DNA of 64,000 nt from Erysipelotrichaceae bacterium OPF54 (GCA_022834735.1 BQKD01000001.1:1465659-1529658), one strand, 5' to 3'; numbered from the stretch's first letter, positions 34,675 to 45,053 are shown. Numbers and translations: made by a program. The notes: generated from the sequence alone by a model not told the origin.

Positions 34675-36768
34675 ATGGATCAGGTAACAGAAATGTACGG
34701 AACAAACGTATTCAACGAACAGACGATGCGTGAACGCCTTCCGAAAGAAACGTTCAGGGAACTCGAAAAAACGATTCAGGACGGCAAGCCGCTCAATATT
34801 AAAATAGCCAACGCTGTAGCCCACGCGATGAAAGTCTGGGCGATCGAAAAAGGAGCCACGCACTTTACGCACTGGTTCCAGCCAATGACCGGCGTCACGG
34901 CCGAAAAGCATGACAGCTTCATCAATCCGCAGGATGACGGAACGGTGATCATGGAATTTTCCGGAAAAGAACTCATCAAAGGCGAACCGGACGCTTCCAG
35001 CTTCCCGAACGGCGGTCTGCGCGCCACATTCGAGGCCCGGGGCTATACCGCATGGGATCCGACAAGCTACGCTTTTATCAAAGGAAAGGTGCTTTGTATC
35101 CCGACCGCGTTTTGTTCCTATACCGGATTCGCTCTGGACAAGAAGACACCGCTGCTCCGCTCGATGGCCGCGATCAACAAACAGGCACTGCGGATCCTGC
35201 GGCTGTTCGGCAACGAGGACGTTCAATCCGTGAAGACGACCCTCGGCCCGGAACAGGAATACTTCCTGATCGACAAAAAATATTACGAGCAGCGCAAGGA
35301 CCTGATCTATACCGGACGCACATTGTTCGGCGCTCCTGCACCAAAGAGCCAGGAAATGGAAGACCATTATTTCGGAACGATCAAATCCCGCGTACAGGAT
35401 TTCATGAACGATCTCAACGAAGAACTGTGGAAGCTTGGCATCAGCGCGAAAACAGAACACAACGAGGTTGCCCCTGCCCAGCATGAACTGGCGCCTGTGT
35501 TCTCTACCACCAATATTGCCGTCGATCACAACCAGCTGACCATGGAAATCATCCAGCGCACAGCCAAAAAGCACGACCTTGTCGCGCTGCTTCATGAAAA
35601 GCCGTTCGAAGGGATCAACGGTTCCGGAAAGCACAACAACTGGTCCATCTCGACCGATACGGGAATGAACCTGCTCGAACCAGGCGATACCCCGTATGAG
35701 AACGCCCAGTTCCTCCTGTTCCTTACGGCGATCATCAAAGCCGTGGATGAACACCAGGATCTGCTCCGGCTTGCCGTCGCCACAGCGGGCAACGATCACC
35801 GTTTAGGCGCAAACGAGGCACCTCCGGCCATCATTTCGATCTTCCTTGGCGACGAGCTGACACAGATCCTCGAAGCGATCGAAAACGACACGCCATATGC
35901 CGGCCAGGGCAAGGAACGCATGGAGATCGGTGCCGATGTCCTGCCGAAATTCACGAAAGACGCCACGGACCGCAACCGGACTTCCCCGTTCGCTTTCACC
36001 GGAAACAAATTCGAATTCCGCATGCCTGGCAGCGCGCTTTCTGTCGCACAGCCGAACATCATGATCAACACGGTCATCGCAGACGTTCTCGATGAATTTG
36101 CCGATGTTCTGGAAAATGCCGACAACTTCCAGCTTGCGCTCCACGATCTGATCCAGCAGACGCTCAAAGACCACAAGCGGATCATTTTCAACGGCAACGG
36201 ATACGACGATTCATGGGTGGAAGAGGCGAAGCGCCGCGGCCTGCTCAATTTGAAAACAACAGTCGATGCGCTGCCTTACAGCATCCTTCCGCAGAATATC
36301 GAACTGTTCGAACGCCAGGGCGTCCTGATGAAAGACGAGATCGTTTCGCGCTACGAGATCATGATGGAGGAATATACAAAGATCCTCAATATCGAAGCGC
36401 TGACGATGACCGACATGACGAGCAAGCAGATCCTGCCAGCAGTCGCGAAGTTCGAGAAAAAGCTGGCCGAGACAGCTGCGCTGAAAAAATCGCTTTCCGC
36501 TTCGATGCCGGCAGCCTATGAAACACAGACGCTCGAAACGATCGCAGCCTTTGCGGACGAAGCGTTCCTGGCTTTGAAGGATCTTGAAACAAAGATCGAA
36601 GAGCTGCACGCGATCGACGACTTCGAACTGGCAGGCGCCTTTGTCCGGGATGTCATCATTCCGGCCATGGATGCTCTGAGAGCCCCTTGCGACACGCTCG
36701 AGATGCTTACCGATACGAATGACTGGCCGTTCCCGACTTACGGAAAGCTCTTATTCGGAATCATTTAA
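34675..36768 (+). CDS. glnN: Type III glutamine synthetase (GlnN), copy 2
   Basis: A 697-residue GSIII with all conserved blocks: HFTHWFQPMTG, KGEPDASSFPNGGLRATFEARGY, LGPEQEYFLID, EHNEVAPAQHELAP, GSGKHNNWS and NRTSPFAFTGNKFEFR. It makes glutamine for the asnB-gltB-gltD genes that follow on the same strand within 55 bp. GAAGGAG precedes the ATG. Expression is probably gated by the leader terminator. The active-site region is closer to textbook GlnN than that of copy 1. Confidence 0.96.
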   Translation: MDQVTEMYGTNVFNEQTMRERLPKETFRELEKTIQDGKPLNIKIANAVAHAMKVWAIEKGATHFTHWFQPMTGVTAEKHDSFINPQDDGTVIMEFSGKELIKGEPDASSFPNGGLRATFEARGYTAWDPTSYAFIKGKVLCIPTAFCSYTGFALDKKTPLLRSMAAINKQALRILRLFGNEDVQSVKTTLGPEQEYFLIDKKYYEQRKDLIYTGRTLFGAPAPKSQEMEDHYFGTIKSRVQDFMNDLNEELWKLGISAKTEHNEVAPAQHELAPVFSTTNIAVDHNQLTMEIIQRTAKKHDLVALLHEKPFEGINGSGKHNNWSISTDTGMNLLEPGDTPYENAQFLLFLTAIIKAVDEHQDLLRLAVATAGNDHRLGANEAPPAIISIFLGDELTQILEAIENDTPYAGQGKERMEIGADVLPKFTKDATDRNRTSPFAFTGNKFEFRMPGSALSVAQPNIMINTVIADVLDEFADVLENADNFQLALHDLIQQTLKDHKRIIFNGNGYDDSWVEEAKRRGLLNLKTTVDALPYSILPQNIELFERQGVLMKDEIVSRYEIMMEEYTKILNIEALTMTDMTSKQILPAVAKFEKKLAETAALKKSLSASMPAAYETQTLETIAAFADEAFLALKDLETKIEELHAIDDFELAGAFVRDVIIPAMDALRAPCDTLEMLTDTNDWPFPTYGKLLFGII

Positions 36769-36780
36769 AATAATTCAATT

Positions 36781-36809
36781 CACCGACAGGAAGCTGTCGG
36801 TGTAATTTT
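36781..36809 (+). terminator. Hairpin between glnN copy 2 and asnB
   Basis: Perfect CACCGACAG/CTGTCGGTG stem with a GAAG loop but only a weak T-tail (TAATTTT). It may reduce rather than stop read-through, or mark mRNA processing. Confidence 0.5.
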
Positions 36810-36823
36810 CAGGAGGAGATAGT

Positions 36824-38407
36824 ATGTGTACGATTTTTGGAACCAGCAACCGATCATTTGGTGAACGAAGAATTGCAGCCGCTCTGGCAAAAACGACGAT
36901 GCGCGGGCCCGACTCGATGCGGATCGAACCGTGCGGCGGCGGATGGCTCGGATTTCAGCGCTTAGCCATCATGGGATTAAACGAGGAAGGCATGCAGCCG
37001 TTTCGCCATCATGGATCCATGGTCGTATGCAACGGGGAAATATACGGGTTCCGTCCCCTCAAAGAGGAACTGACCGAAAAGGGATATACGTTCCGCTCGG
37101 ACTCGGACTGCGAGATCCTGCTTCCGTTATATGAACAGTACGGTACCGATATGTTCGCCATGCTGGATGCCGAATTTGCCTGCATCCTCTACGATGCCCG
37201 AACAGACAGCCTGATCGCGGCCAGGGATCCGATCGGGATCCGCCCGATGTTTTACGGGTACGACAAGGAAGGCTATATTTACTTCGCTTCCGAGGCCAGG
37301 AACCTGATCGGTATCGCTGAAAAGGTCATTCCTTTTCCTCCCGGCTATTACTATCACAACGGACAGTTCGTATGCTACCGGGATATGAGCGACGTGCGCT
37401 CCTACAGCAGCGACACGCTCGAAACGATCTGCACCAACATTCACGATCTGCTCATCGAAGGGGTCGGCAAGCGTCTTGATTCGGACGCAAAGATCGGCTA
37501 TCTGCTTTCGGGCGGCCTGGATTCATCGCTTGTGTGCGCGATCGCGCAAAGCCGCTCGATCGTGCCGATCGAAACGTTCGCGATCGGGATGAGCGAGGAT
37601 GCGATCGATCTCAAATACGCCAGAGAGGTTGCTGAATATATCGGCAGCCATCACCATGAGATCCTTATTACGGAAAAAGATGTGCTCGATTCGCTCGAGG
37701 AAGTGGTCGCCGCCTTAGGAACGTACGATATCACGACGATCCGGGCGAGCATCGGCATGTACCTGATCTGCCGGGCCATTCATCAAACGAGCGATATACG
37801 CGTGCTGCTCACCGGCGAGATCTCTGATGAGATGTTCGGATACAAATATACGGATTTTGCCCCGGACGCCCTGGCCTTCCAGAAGGAAGCGGAAAAGCGG
37901 ATACGCGAGATCTATATGTACGATGTCCTGCGTGCCGATCGCTGCATTGCCTCCCATTCCATGGAAGCGCGGGTGCCGTTCGGCGATCTGAAATTTGTCG
38001 ATTATGTCATGCATATCGATCCGCAGTACAAGCTGAACACGTACGGCAAAGGGAAATATCTGCTGCGCCACGCGTTCGTGAAGGATCATCTGCTTCCCTA
38101 TTCGATCCTGATGCGCGAGAAAGCGGCTTTCTCGGACGCGGTCGGCCACTCGATGGCCGATTCGATCAAGGAATATGCCGAAAGCTATTATACGGATGAA
38201 CAGTTTGAAATGCTTTCCGGAAAATACGATCATGCCAGACCGTATACAAAGGAAAGCCTGCTATACAGAGAATTATTTGAAAAATACTACCCCGGACAAA
38301 GCGAAATGGTCAAAGACTTCTGGCTGCCGAACCAGGAATGGGAAGGATGCCATGTCAGCGATCCTTCTGCACGCTATTTGTCCAACTACGGGGAAAGCGG
38401 AGTTTAA
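36824..38407 (+). CDS. asnB: Asparagine synthase (glutamine-hydrolysing)
   Basis: A 527-residue class II amidotransferase. The Cys2 nucleophile (MCTIFG) is exposed after removal of Met; the glutaminase domain contains RGPDSMRIE, FQRLAIMGLNEEGMQPF and CNGEIYGF, and the synthetase domain has the PP-loop LLSGGLDSSLV. It converts aspartate to asparagine using glutamine from GlnN. AGGAGGAG precedes the ATG; gltB follows after 11 bp with its own AAGGAGG, so the genes form an operon. Confidence 0.95.
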   Translation: MCTIFGTSNRSFGERRIAAALAKTTMRGPDSMRIEPCGGGWLGFQRLAIMGLNEEGMQPFRHHGSMVVCNGEIYGFRPLKEELTEKGYTFRSDSDCEILLPLYEQYGTDMFAMLDAEFACILYDARTDSLIAARDPIGIRPMFYGYDKEGYIYFASEARNLIGIAEKVIPFPPGYYYHNGQFVCYRDMSDVRSYSSDTLETICTNIHDLLIEGVGKRLDSDAKIGYLLSGGLDSSLVCAIAQSRSIVPIETFAIGMSEDAIDLKYAREVAEYIGSHHHEILITEKDVLDSLEEVVAALGTYDITTIRASIGMYLICRAIHQTSDIRVLLTGEISDEMFGYKYTDFAPDALAFQKEAEKRIREIYMYDVLRADRCIASHSMEARVPFGDLKFVDYVMHIDPQYKLNTYGKGKYLLRHAFVKDHLLPYSILMREKAAFSDAVGHSMADSIKEYAESYYTDEQFEMLSGKYDHARPYTKESLLYRELFEKYYPGQSEMVKDFWLPNQEWEGCHVSDPSARYLSNYGESGV

Positions 38408-38418
38408 GGAGGAACAAG

Positions 38419-41400
38419 ATGCAGTTTACAATGAATGAACACGATGCCTGCGGGATCGGAGCTGTCGTACAGATCGATGGCACAAAAAGCTACAAGGTCG
38501 TAGATCAGGCGCTGCAGATCGTCGAAAAGCTCGAACACAGGGCTGGAAAAGATGCCAGCGGCAAAGTGGGCGACGGTGTCGGCATCCTTCTTCAGATCCC
38601 GCATGCCTTTTTCTCGACACTGCCTTTCGATCTGGGAAACGAGCGCGAATATGGGGTGGGCATGTTTTTCTTCCCGCAGGACACGCTGAAACGTTCCCAG
38701 GCCATGAAGCTGTTCGAAACGATCTGCGAAAAAAAGGGAATGGAATTTATCGGCTGGAGAGAGGTTCCCTGCGATCCGGACCTGCTTGGCGAAGCAGCCA
38801 GGGAATGCATGCCGTATTTGATGCAGGGGTTCGTGCGCAAGCCGGCCGATGTCGAAAAAGGGCTGCCTTTCGACCAGAAGCTGTATGTGATCCGGCGTGA
38901 GTTTGAAAAGTGCGCCAAGGATACATATGTGGCGTCGCTTTCCTCCAGGACCATCGTGTACAAAGGAATGTTCCTTGTCGATCAGCTGCGCCGTTTCTAC
39001 TTTGATCTGCAGGACGAACGCTGCCAGAGCTCGATCGCGATCGTGCATTCGCGCTTCTCGACGAACACGACGCCGTCATGGCGCCGTGCCCATCCGAACC
39101 GTCTCATTGCCCATAACGGCGAGATCAATACGATCCAGGGCAACGAGAACCGGATGCTCGCGCGCGAGGAAAGCATGAACTCCCCGTTCACGAATCAGTT
39201 TTATCAGGAAATCCTGCCGGTCATGGATGTGACCGGATCGGATTCTGCCCGGCTGGACAATACGCTGGAATACTTCATGATGAACGGCATGGATCTGGTC
39301 AAGGCGCTCATGATCACGATTCCCGAACCGTACAAACATACGAATATGGAACAGGATAAATATGATTTTTATCATTACTATGCCACGATGATGGAGCCAT
39401 GGGACGGCCCGGCAGCGATCGTGTTCTCGGATGGCGATATCGTAGGCGCGCAGCTGGACCGCAACGGTCTGCGTCCGGCCCGCTACTATATCACGAAAGA
39501 CAACATGCTTGTCCTTTCCTCGGAAGTCGGGGTCCTTGATGTGCCGGCCAGCCGGATCGCGGAAAAATCGCGGCTCGAGCCGGGAAAGATGCTCGTGATC
39601 GATACGGCAGGAAAAGGACTGATCAAGGATGAGGATCTCAAGAAAAAATACGCGGATGCGCATCCGTACGGCGAATGGCTCCATCAGAATCTTCTGCATC
39701 TCAAAGATCTGAAAGCGCCGGACAAAAAATCGAGGATGCATACGCAGAAGCAGCGGGATTCCCTGTACAAGTTTTTCGGATATACGTATGAGGATATGAA
39801 AGAACAGATCCTGCCGATGGCTCGTACGAACAAGGAGCCGATCGCGAGCATGGGCACGGATATTCCTTTAGCACCGTTCTCGAAGCTGCACCCTTCCCTG
39901 TTCCAGTACTTCAAACAGCTGTTCGCGCAGGTCACCAACCCGCCGATCGATTCGCTTCGCGAAGAAATCGTGACAGATACGACCGTATATATCGGATCGG
40001 ACGGCAACCTTCTTCATGATGAGGGAAAAAACTGCCGTGTTCTTGAGATCGAACATCCGATCCTGGACTGCCAGGACATGGACAAGATCAAAAATCTGCA
40101 TAAGGACGGGTTTCAGCCTTATATTCTTTCGACCTTGTTTTACCGGGGGATGCCGCTCAAGGATGCGATCGATCATCTGTTTGTCGAGGCGGACCGGGCA
40201 TACCGCGACGGGGCGAATATCTTTATCCTGTCGGATCGGGGCGTGGACGAAAGCCATATGGCCATTCCGAGCCTGCTTGCTGTTTCGGCTCTTGAACAGC
40301 ATCTGATCCGCACGAAGAAAAAAACGGCCGTTTCGATCATTGTCGAAAGCGGCGAGCCGAAACGGGTCCACGATTTCGCATGCCTGCTTGGCTACGGGGC
40401 AAGCGCGGTATATCCGTATCTGGCGCATGAATGCATCCAGGAAATGATCGATCTCGATATCCTGGACAAGGAGCCGTCGAATGCGGTGGCTTCCTACAAC
40501 AACGCAGTCCTGAACGGGATTGTCAAGATCGCTTCCAAGATGGGAATTTCCACGCTGCAGTCGTATCAGGGGGCACAGATCTTCGAAGCGATCGGCATCC
40601 ATGAGGATGTGATCAGCGACTATTTCACGAATACAGTTTCGCGTGTAGGGGGCATCACGCTCAACGATATCGAAAACGATATTGTCTACCACCATGACAA
40701 GGCGTTCGATCCGTTAGGTCTTGGTACGGACACGTCGCTCGATTCGATCGGTTTCCACAAACTGAGAAGCGGCGAGAACAAGGAGGATCATCTGTATGAT
40801 CCGAAAACGATCGTCCTGCTTCAGAAAGCATGCCAGCAAGGCGATTACGATCTGTTCAGGCAGTACAGCGAGCGCCTGAATGCCGAGCATCATCCGCATA
40901 CATTGCGTTCGTGCATGGAATTCTGCTATGACCGGGAGCCGGTATCGCTGGATGAAGTGGAAAGCGTCGCTTCGATCGTCAGACGCTTCAAGACCGGGGC
41001 GATGTCCTATGGCTCGATTTCGCAGGAGGCGCATGAGTGCATGGCTGTTGCGATGAATACGATCGGGGGCAAGTCCAATTCGGGCGAAGGCGGCGAGATC
41101 GAAAGCCGTCTGGGCACGATCCGGAACAGTGCGATCAAGCAGGTCGCTTCGGGACGTTTCGGGGTCACGAGCGAGTATCTGGTCTCGGCTCAGGAGATCC
41201 AGATCAAGATGGCGCAGGGGGCAAAGCCTGGCGAAGGCGGCCATTTGCCTGGCAACAAGGTCTACCCGTGGATTGCGAAAACGCGCTGCTCCACGCCGGG
41301 TGTCACTTTGATTTCCCCGCCGCCGCATCACGATATTTATTCGATCGAGGATCTTGCCCAGCTGATCTATGATCTCAAATGTGCCAATGACGATGCGCGG

Positions 41401-42891
41401 ATCTCGGTCAAGCTTGTTTCCGAATCGGGCGTTGGCACGATCGCGTGCGGTGTGGCCAAAGCGGGTGCGCAGGTCATCCTGATTTCGGGCCTGGATGGCG
41501 GTACGGGGGCTGCTCCGCAAAGCTCGATCCATCACGCGGGCCTGCCGTGGGAGCTTGGCGTGATCGAAACGCATCACGCGCTTCTCGAAAACAATCTTCG
41601 CGACAAGGTGTTTGTCGAAACGGATGGCAAGCTCATGACGGGCCGCGATGTCGCGGCTGCTGCCCTTCTTGGCGCGGAGGAGTTCGGTTTTGCGACGGCG
41701 CCGCTCGTAACGATGGGCTGCCGGATGATGCGGGTGTGCAATCTGGATACGTGTCCTTTCGGGATCGCGACGCAGAATGTGGAATTAAGGAAGCGGTTTA
41801 AAGGCAAACCGGAATATGTGATCCACTTTATGGAATTTGTGGCGCAGGAGCTGCGCGAGATCATGGCTTCGCTTGGTTTCAGGACGGTGGACGAAATGGT
41901 CGGACACAGCGAGTGCCTGAAGATCCGCAAGAGCGATGAGTCAAGCTACCATCTCGAACGTCTTGCCCGGATGATCGGCGAGAGCGCTCCGCTTCAGGAA
42001 CAGAAGAAAGTCCCGTTCGATTTCAAGCTGGAACAGACGATCGATAAAACGGATGTGATCCCGGCTTTCAGACCGTATATGAAAAAGAATGCGCGGCCAC
42101 ATGAGGAGCGGTTCGGGATTTCGTCGCTGGATCGTGCTTTTGGTACGCAGTTTGGCGCGGAAGTGACGCGCAAATATAAAAACTCTCTGGCGGAGGATAC
42201 GTTTGTCCTGCATCTGCATGGTGTGGGCGGCCAGTCTTTTGGCGCTTTTATTCCTGCCGGTGTGACTTTCGATCTGAAGGGCGATGCCAATGATTATTTC
42301 GGCAAAGGTCTGTCGGGCGGCAAGCTGGCGGTTTCTGTCGAGAAGGATGCGGCGTTCAAAGCGGACGAGAATGTGATCATTGGCAATGTGGCGCTGTACG
42401 GCGCAACGAGCGGCAAAGCGTTCATCAACGGCAAAGCGGGAGAACGTTTCTGTGTGCGCAATTCGGGCGCGCAGGCGGTCGTGGAAGGATGCGGCGACCA
42501 CGCGCTGGAATATATGACGGGCGGTACGGTGCTGATCCTTGGCCGTACGGGCAAAAACGTGGCGGCTGGTATGTCGGGCGGTATTGCCTACATTTATGAT
42601 GAAGAGCACGATCTGTACAAGAGGCTGAACGACGAGCTGGTAGATATGGAAAACGTGGAACACAAACAGGATGTGGAAGCGATCGGCCGGCTGCTCGAAG
42701 AGCATGTGAAAATGACAGGTTCGGCGAAAGGAAAATATCTTCTGGATCATTTTGACGAGGTGCTCGTGCATTTCAAAAAGATCATCCCGAGAGATTATAA
42801 AAAGATCAAGACAGAGATCAAGCGTCTTGAGGATCTTGGTTTCGATCACGAGGAAGCGCAGCTCAGAGCGTTTGAAGCTGCTCATGCATAA
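38419..42891 (+). CDS. gltB: Glutamate synthase large subunit
   Basis: A 1490-residue enzyme. The N-terminal glutaminase domain has its nucleophile at C11 after a ten-residue propeptide (MQFTMNEHDA|CGIG). The synthase domain contains the FMN-binding region KPGEGGHLPG, and the [3Fe-4S] site lies in MGCRMMRVCNLDTCPFGIAT. The C-terminal GXGXG beta-helix region shows repeats such as GQSFGAFIPAGV and GGTVLILGRTGKNVAAGMSGG. It produces two glutamates from glutamine and 2-oxoglutarate with GltD supplying electrons. ATG at 38419 is supported by AAGGAGG 6 nt upstream and by the propeptide length. Confidence 0.97.
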   Translation: MQFTMNEHDACGIGAVVQIDGTKSYKVVDQALQIVEKLEHRAGKDASGKVGDGVGILLQIPHAFFSTLPFDLGNEREYGVGMFFFPQDTLKRSQAMKLFETICEKKGMEFIGWREVPCDPDLLGEAARECMPYLMQGFVRKPADVEKGLPFDQKLYVIRREFEKCAKDTYVASLSSRTIVYKGMFLVDQLRRFYFDLQDERCQSSIAIVHSRFSTNTTPSWRRAHPNRLIAHNGEINTIQGNENRMLAREESMNSPFTNQFYQEILPVMDVTGSDSARLDNTLEYFMMNGMDLVKALMITIPEPYKHTNMEQDKYDFYHYYATMMEPWDGPAAIVFSDGDIVGAQLDRNGLRPARYYITKDNMLVLSSEVGVLDVPASRIAEKSRLEPGKMLVIDTAGKGLIKDEDLKKKYADAHPYGEWLHQNLLHLKDLKAPDKKSRMHTQKQRDSLYKFFGYTYEDMKEQILPMARTNKEPIASMGTDIPLAPFSKLHPSLFQYFKQLFAQVTNPPIDSLREEIVTDTTVYIGSDGNLLHDEGKNCRVLEIEHPILDCQDMDKIKNLHKDGFQPYILSTLFYRGMPLKDAIDHLFVEADRAYRDGANIFILSDRGVDESHMAIPSLLAVSALEQHLIRTKKKTAVSIIVESGEPKRVHDFACLLGYGASAVYPYLAHECIQEMIDLDILDKEPSNAVASYNNAVLNGIVKIASKMGISTLQSYQGAQIFEAIGIHEDVISDYFTNTVSRVGGITLNDIENDIVYHHDKAFDPLGLGTDTSLDSIGFHKLRSGENKEDHLYDPKTIVLLQKACQQGDYDLFRQYSERLNAEHHPHTLRSCMEFCYDREPVSLDEVESVASIVRRFKTGAMSYGSISQEAHECMAVAMNTIGGKSNSGEGGEIESRLGTIRNSAIKQVASGRFGVTSEYLVSAQEIQIKMAQGAKPGEGGHLPGNKVYPWIAKTRCSTPGVTLISPPPHHDIYSIEDLAQLIYDLKCANDDARISVKLVSESGVGTIACGVAKAGAQVILISGLDGGTGAAPQSSIHHAGLPWELGVIETHHALLENNLRDKVFVETDGKLMTGRDVAAAALLGAEEFGFATAPLVTMGCRMMRVCNLDTCPFGIATQNVELRKRFKGKPEYVIHFMEFVAQELREIMASLGFRTVDEMVGHSECLKIRKSDESSYHLERLARMIGESAPLQEQKKVPFDFKLEQTIDKTDVIPAFRPYMKKNARPHEERFGISSLDRAFGTQFGAEVTRKYKNSLAEDTFVLHLHGVGGQSFGAFIPAGVTFDLKGDANDYFGKGLSGGKLAVSVEKDAAFKADENVIIGNVALYGATSGKAFINGKAGERFCVRNSGAQAVVEGCGDHALEYMTGGTVLILGRTGKNVAAGMSGGIAYIYDEEHDLYKRLNDELVDMENVEHKQDVEAIGRLLEEHVKMTGSAKGKYLLDHFDEVLVHFKKIIPRDYKKIKTEIKRLEDLGFDHEEAQLRAFEAAHA

Positions 42892-42903
42892 GGAGGATAC
42901 ATC

Positions 42904-44361
42904 ATGGGAAAACCTACTGGATTTCTTGAATACGGACGATGCGAAAACAGCCATCGTCCAATCGGAGAGCGGATCAAAGATTTTAAGGAGCTGTATGTAT
43001 CTCAGAGCGAGGCGGTCCGCAAAGAGCAGGCTGCCCGTTGCATGAACTGCGGTGTTCCGTTCTGCCAGTCGGCGATCGAGCTGAAAGGGATGGTGACGGG
43101 CTGTCCGCTGCACAATCTGATCCCGGAATGGAACGACGAGATCTATCACGAAAACATTGCGTATGCGCTCAACCGGCTGCGCAAGACCAATCCGTTTCCG
43201 GAATTCACGGGGCGTGTCTGTCCGGCGCTGTGCGAAAAAGCGTGTATCAACGGGTTCGACGGCGAAGCGGTGTGTGTGCATGACAATGAAAAATTCATTA
43301 TCGAAAAAGCGTTCGAGCTTGGTCTGATGACGCCTCAGGTCCCGAAGGTGTGCTCAGGCAAGCGGGTGGCGGTCGTCGGTTCGGGTCCTTCCGGTCTTGC
43401 GCTGGCGGATATGCTCAACAGGCGGGGGCATGAAGTATGCGTATTCGAGCGCGAGGATATGCCGGGCGGTCTGCTCATGTACGGTATCCCGAACATGAAG
43501 CTGGATAAAAAGATCATCCGGCGCCGGATCCGGCTCATGAAAGAGGAAGGTGTTTCGTTCCATACGAACATGAATGTGGGCGAAGATATTTCCTTCGAGG
43601 AGCTGAAGGAACACTTTGACGCGGTTGCGTTATGCACGGGGTCGAAAAAGGCGCGTTCTATATTTGAAGGCGATTCGGGCATCGAAGGGGTGGACTATGC
43701 GGTCGATTTTCTTTCGGAAATCACGAAACGGCTCATGCTTGACGTTCCCCTTCCCGACCTGCACGGCAAAAAGGTGATCGTTGTCGGCGGAGGCGATACG
43801 GGCAATGACTGCTGCGGTACGGTCGTGCGGCTTGGCTGCGCGGATGTTGTCCAGCTGGAAATGATGCCTGAGCCGCCTGAAACGCGTGGCGAGGACAATC
43901 CGTGGCCGGAATGGCCGAAGGTCAAAAAGACGGATTACGGTCAGCAGGAGGTCATGTTTGTCGAAGGACATGATCCGAGGCGTTACAAAACGACGGTGGA
44001 GTCGGTCGATCTGGAAGAGGGTGTCCTCAAGGCTGTGCATACGTGTCTTGTCGACATGACGCCGAACGGGCCGGCAAAGGTCGAGGGCAGCGATCAGGTG
44101 CTGGAATGCGATCTGATGCTTATTGCGGCCGGTTTTGTCGGGATCGAGGATTATGTCAAAGAGATGACGGGCCTGGAGACGACAAGACGCAACACATTCA
44201 AAACGCTTCCTCTTCATTACCGCTGCGGCGAGGAGGACAAGGTGTTTGCGGCGGGCGATGCGCGCAGAGGCCAGTCGCTGGTCGTATGGGCGATCCATGA
44301 GGGCCTGGAATGTGCCAAGGAGATCGATCAGTTTCTGATGGGTTATTCAAATCTGGAATAA
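42904..44361 (+). CDS. gltD: Glutamate synthase small subunit
   Basis: A 485-residue NADPH-dependent flavoprotein with N-terminal cysteine motifs CMNCGVPFCQ and CPALCEKAC for iron-sulfur clusters, FAD motif VVGSGPSGLALADML and NADPH motif VVGGGDTGNDCCG. It passes electrons to GltB. AAGGAGG lies before the ATG, 12 bp after gltB. It ends the nitrogen operon at a strong terminator. Confidence 0.96.
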   Translation: MGKPTGFLEYGRCENSHRPIGERIKDFKELYVSQSEAVRKEQAARCMNCGVPFCQSAIELKGMVTGCPLHNLIPEWNDEIYHENIAYALNRLRKTNPFPEFTGRVCPALCEKACINGFDGEAVCVHDNEKFIIEKAFELGLMTPQVPKVCSGKRVAVVGSGPSGLALADMLNRRGHEVCVFEREDMPGGLLMYGIPNMKLDKKIIRRRIRLMKEEGVSFHTNMNVGEDISFEELKEHFDAVALCTGSKKARSIFEGDSGIEGVDYAVDFLSEITKRLMLDVPLPDLHGKKVIVVGGGDTGNDCCGTVVRLGCADVVQLEMMPEPPETRGEDNPWPEWPKVKKTDYGQQEVMFVEGHDPRRYKTTVESVDLEEGVLKAVHTCLVDMTPNGPAKVEGSDQVLECDLMLIAAGFVGIEDYVKEMTGLETTRRNTFKTLPLHYRCGEEDKVFAAGDARRGQSLVVWAIHEGLECAKEIDQFLMGYSNLE

Positions 44362-44366
44362 AATAC

Positions 44367-44397
44367 AAGTGTGAGATTACAAATCTTCACACTTTTT
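44367..44397 (+). terminator. Intrinsic terminator of the gltBD operon
   Basis: AAGTGTGA/TCACACTT stem, extended by GAT/ATC across a bulge, then five T. Confidence 0.8.
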
Positions 44398-44495
44398 ATA
44401 TTTACAAGTTTTCAGTAATATAAATATGATATCTTTGAAAGGAAAAAATCGTGAAAAATATAATACTTATTACAGTTTTTATCATATTCCCAACC

Positions 44496-44524
44496 TTTAC
44501 ACTGTCACACAAATGTAATACAAT
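44496..44524 (+). promoter_or_regulatory. Promoter of the toxin-antitoxin pair
   Basis: TTTACA (44496-44501), 17-bp spacer, TACAAT (44519-44524), just upstream of AAGGAGA and the antitoxin ATG. Confidence 0.65.
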
Positions 44525-44546
44525 ATGAATGAAAAGGAGAATTCAT

Positions 44547-44765
44547 ATGTTATCTATACGTTTAAGCGAAAAAACTGAAAGAGATTTAAAAGAAATAGCG
44601 GAATTTGAAGGTCTAAACGTTTCAGATTATGTAAGAAATCTTATTACTGAAAAAATTGAAGACTTTTATGATCTGCAGGCCTATCAGGATGGAAAAAAAG
44701 CATTCGAAAAAGAGCCGGTTACATATTCGTTTGAAGACGTAGGAAAAATGCTGGGAATTCGTTAA
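44547..44765 (+). CDS. RelB-type antitoxin
   Basis: A 72-residue protein with an N-terminal ribbon-helix-helix (MLSIRLSEKTERDLKEIAEFEGLNVSDYVRNLI) and a flexible C-terminal part (AYQDGKKAFEKEPVTYSFEDVGKMLGI) that would wrap the toxin. It should neutralise the RelE-like protein and repress the shared promoter. ATG at 44547 is 6 nt after AAGGAGA. Its stop overlaps the toxin start as TAATG. Confidence 0.88.
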   Translation: MLSIRLSEKTERDLKEIAEFEGLNVSDYVRNLITEKIEDFYDLQAYQDGKKAFEKEPVTYSFEDVGKMLGIR

Positions 44766-45028
44766 TGTATAAATTTGAATTTACGAAACATGCATTTAAA
44801 GAGTTATCAAAGCTAGATAAAAAGAATCAAAAGATCATTTATTCCTGGATCGAAAAATATCTTATGAATTGTGATGATCCAAGAATATATGGCAAAGCTT
44901 TGGTGGGAGATAAAGCGGGCATGTGGCGCTATCGTGTCGGAACATACCGCATCATTTGCGATATCAAAGATCATGAATTTCTTATTGTCGCTATCCGTAT
45001 CGGGCATCGAAAAAATGTGTACAAATAG
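44765..45028 (+). CDS. RelE/ParE-family toxin
   Basis: An 87-residue RelE-fold protein (YKFEFTKHAFKELSKLDKKNQKIIYSWIEKYL ... GMWRYRVGTYRIICDIKDHEFLIVAIRIGHRKNVYK). The C-terminal RYRVGTYRII and GHRKNVY blocks are those of ribosome-dependent mRNA interferases of the RelE branch. Antitoxin-first order and TAATG coupling are classical for this type II module. The pair has lower GC than the flanking gltD and is a likely acquisition. Confidence 0.9.
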   Translation: MYKFEFTKHAFKELSKLDKKNQKIIYSWIEKYLMNCDDPRIYGKALVGDKAGMWRYRVGTYRIICDIKDHEFLIVAIRIGHRKNVYK

Positions 45029-45053
45029 AGATGACGATCTATGTTATTTTAAC

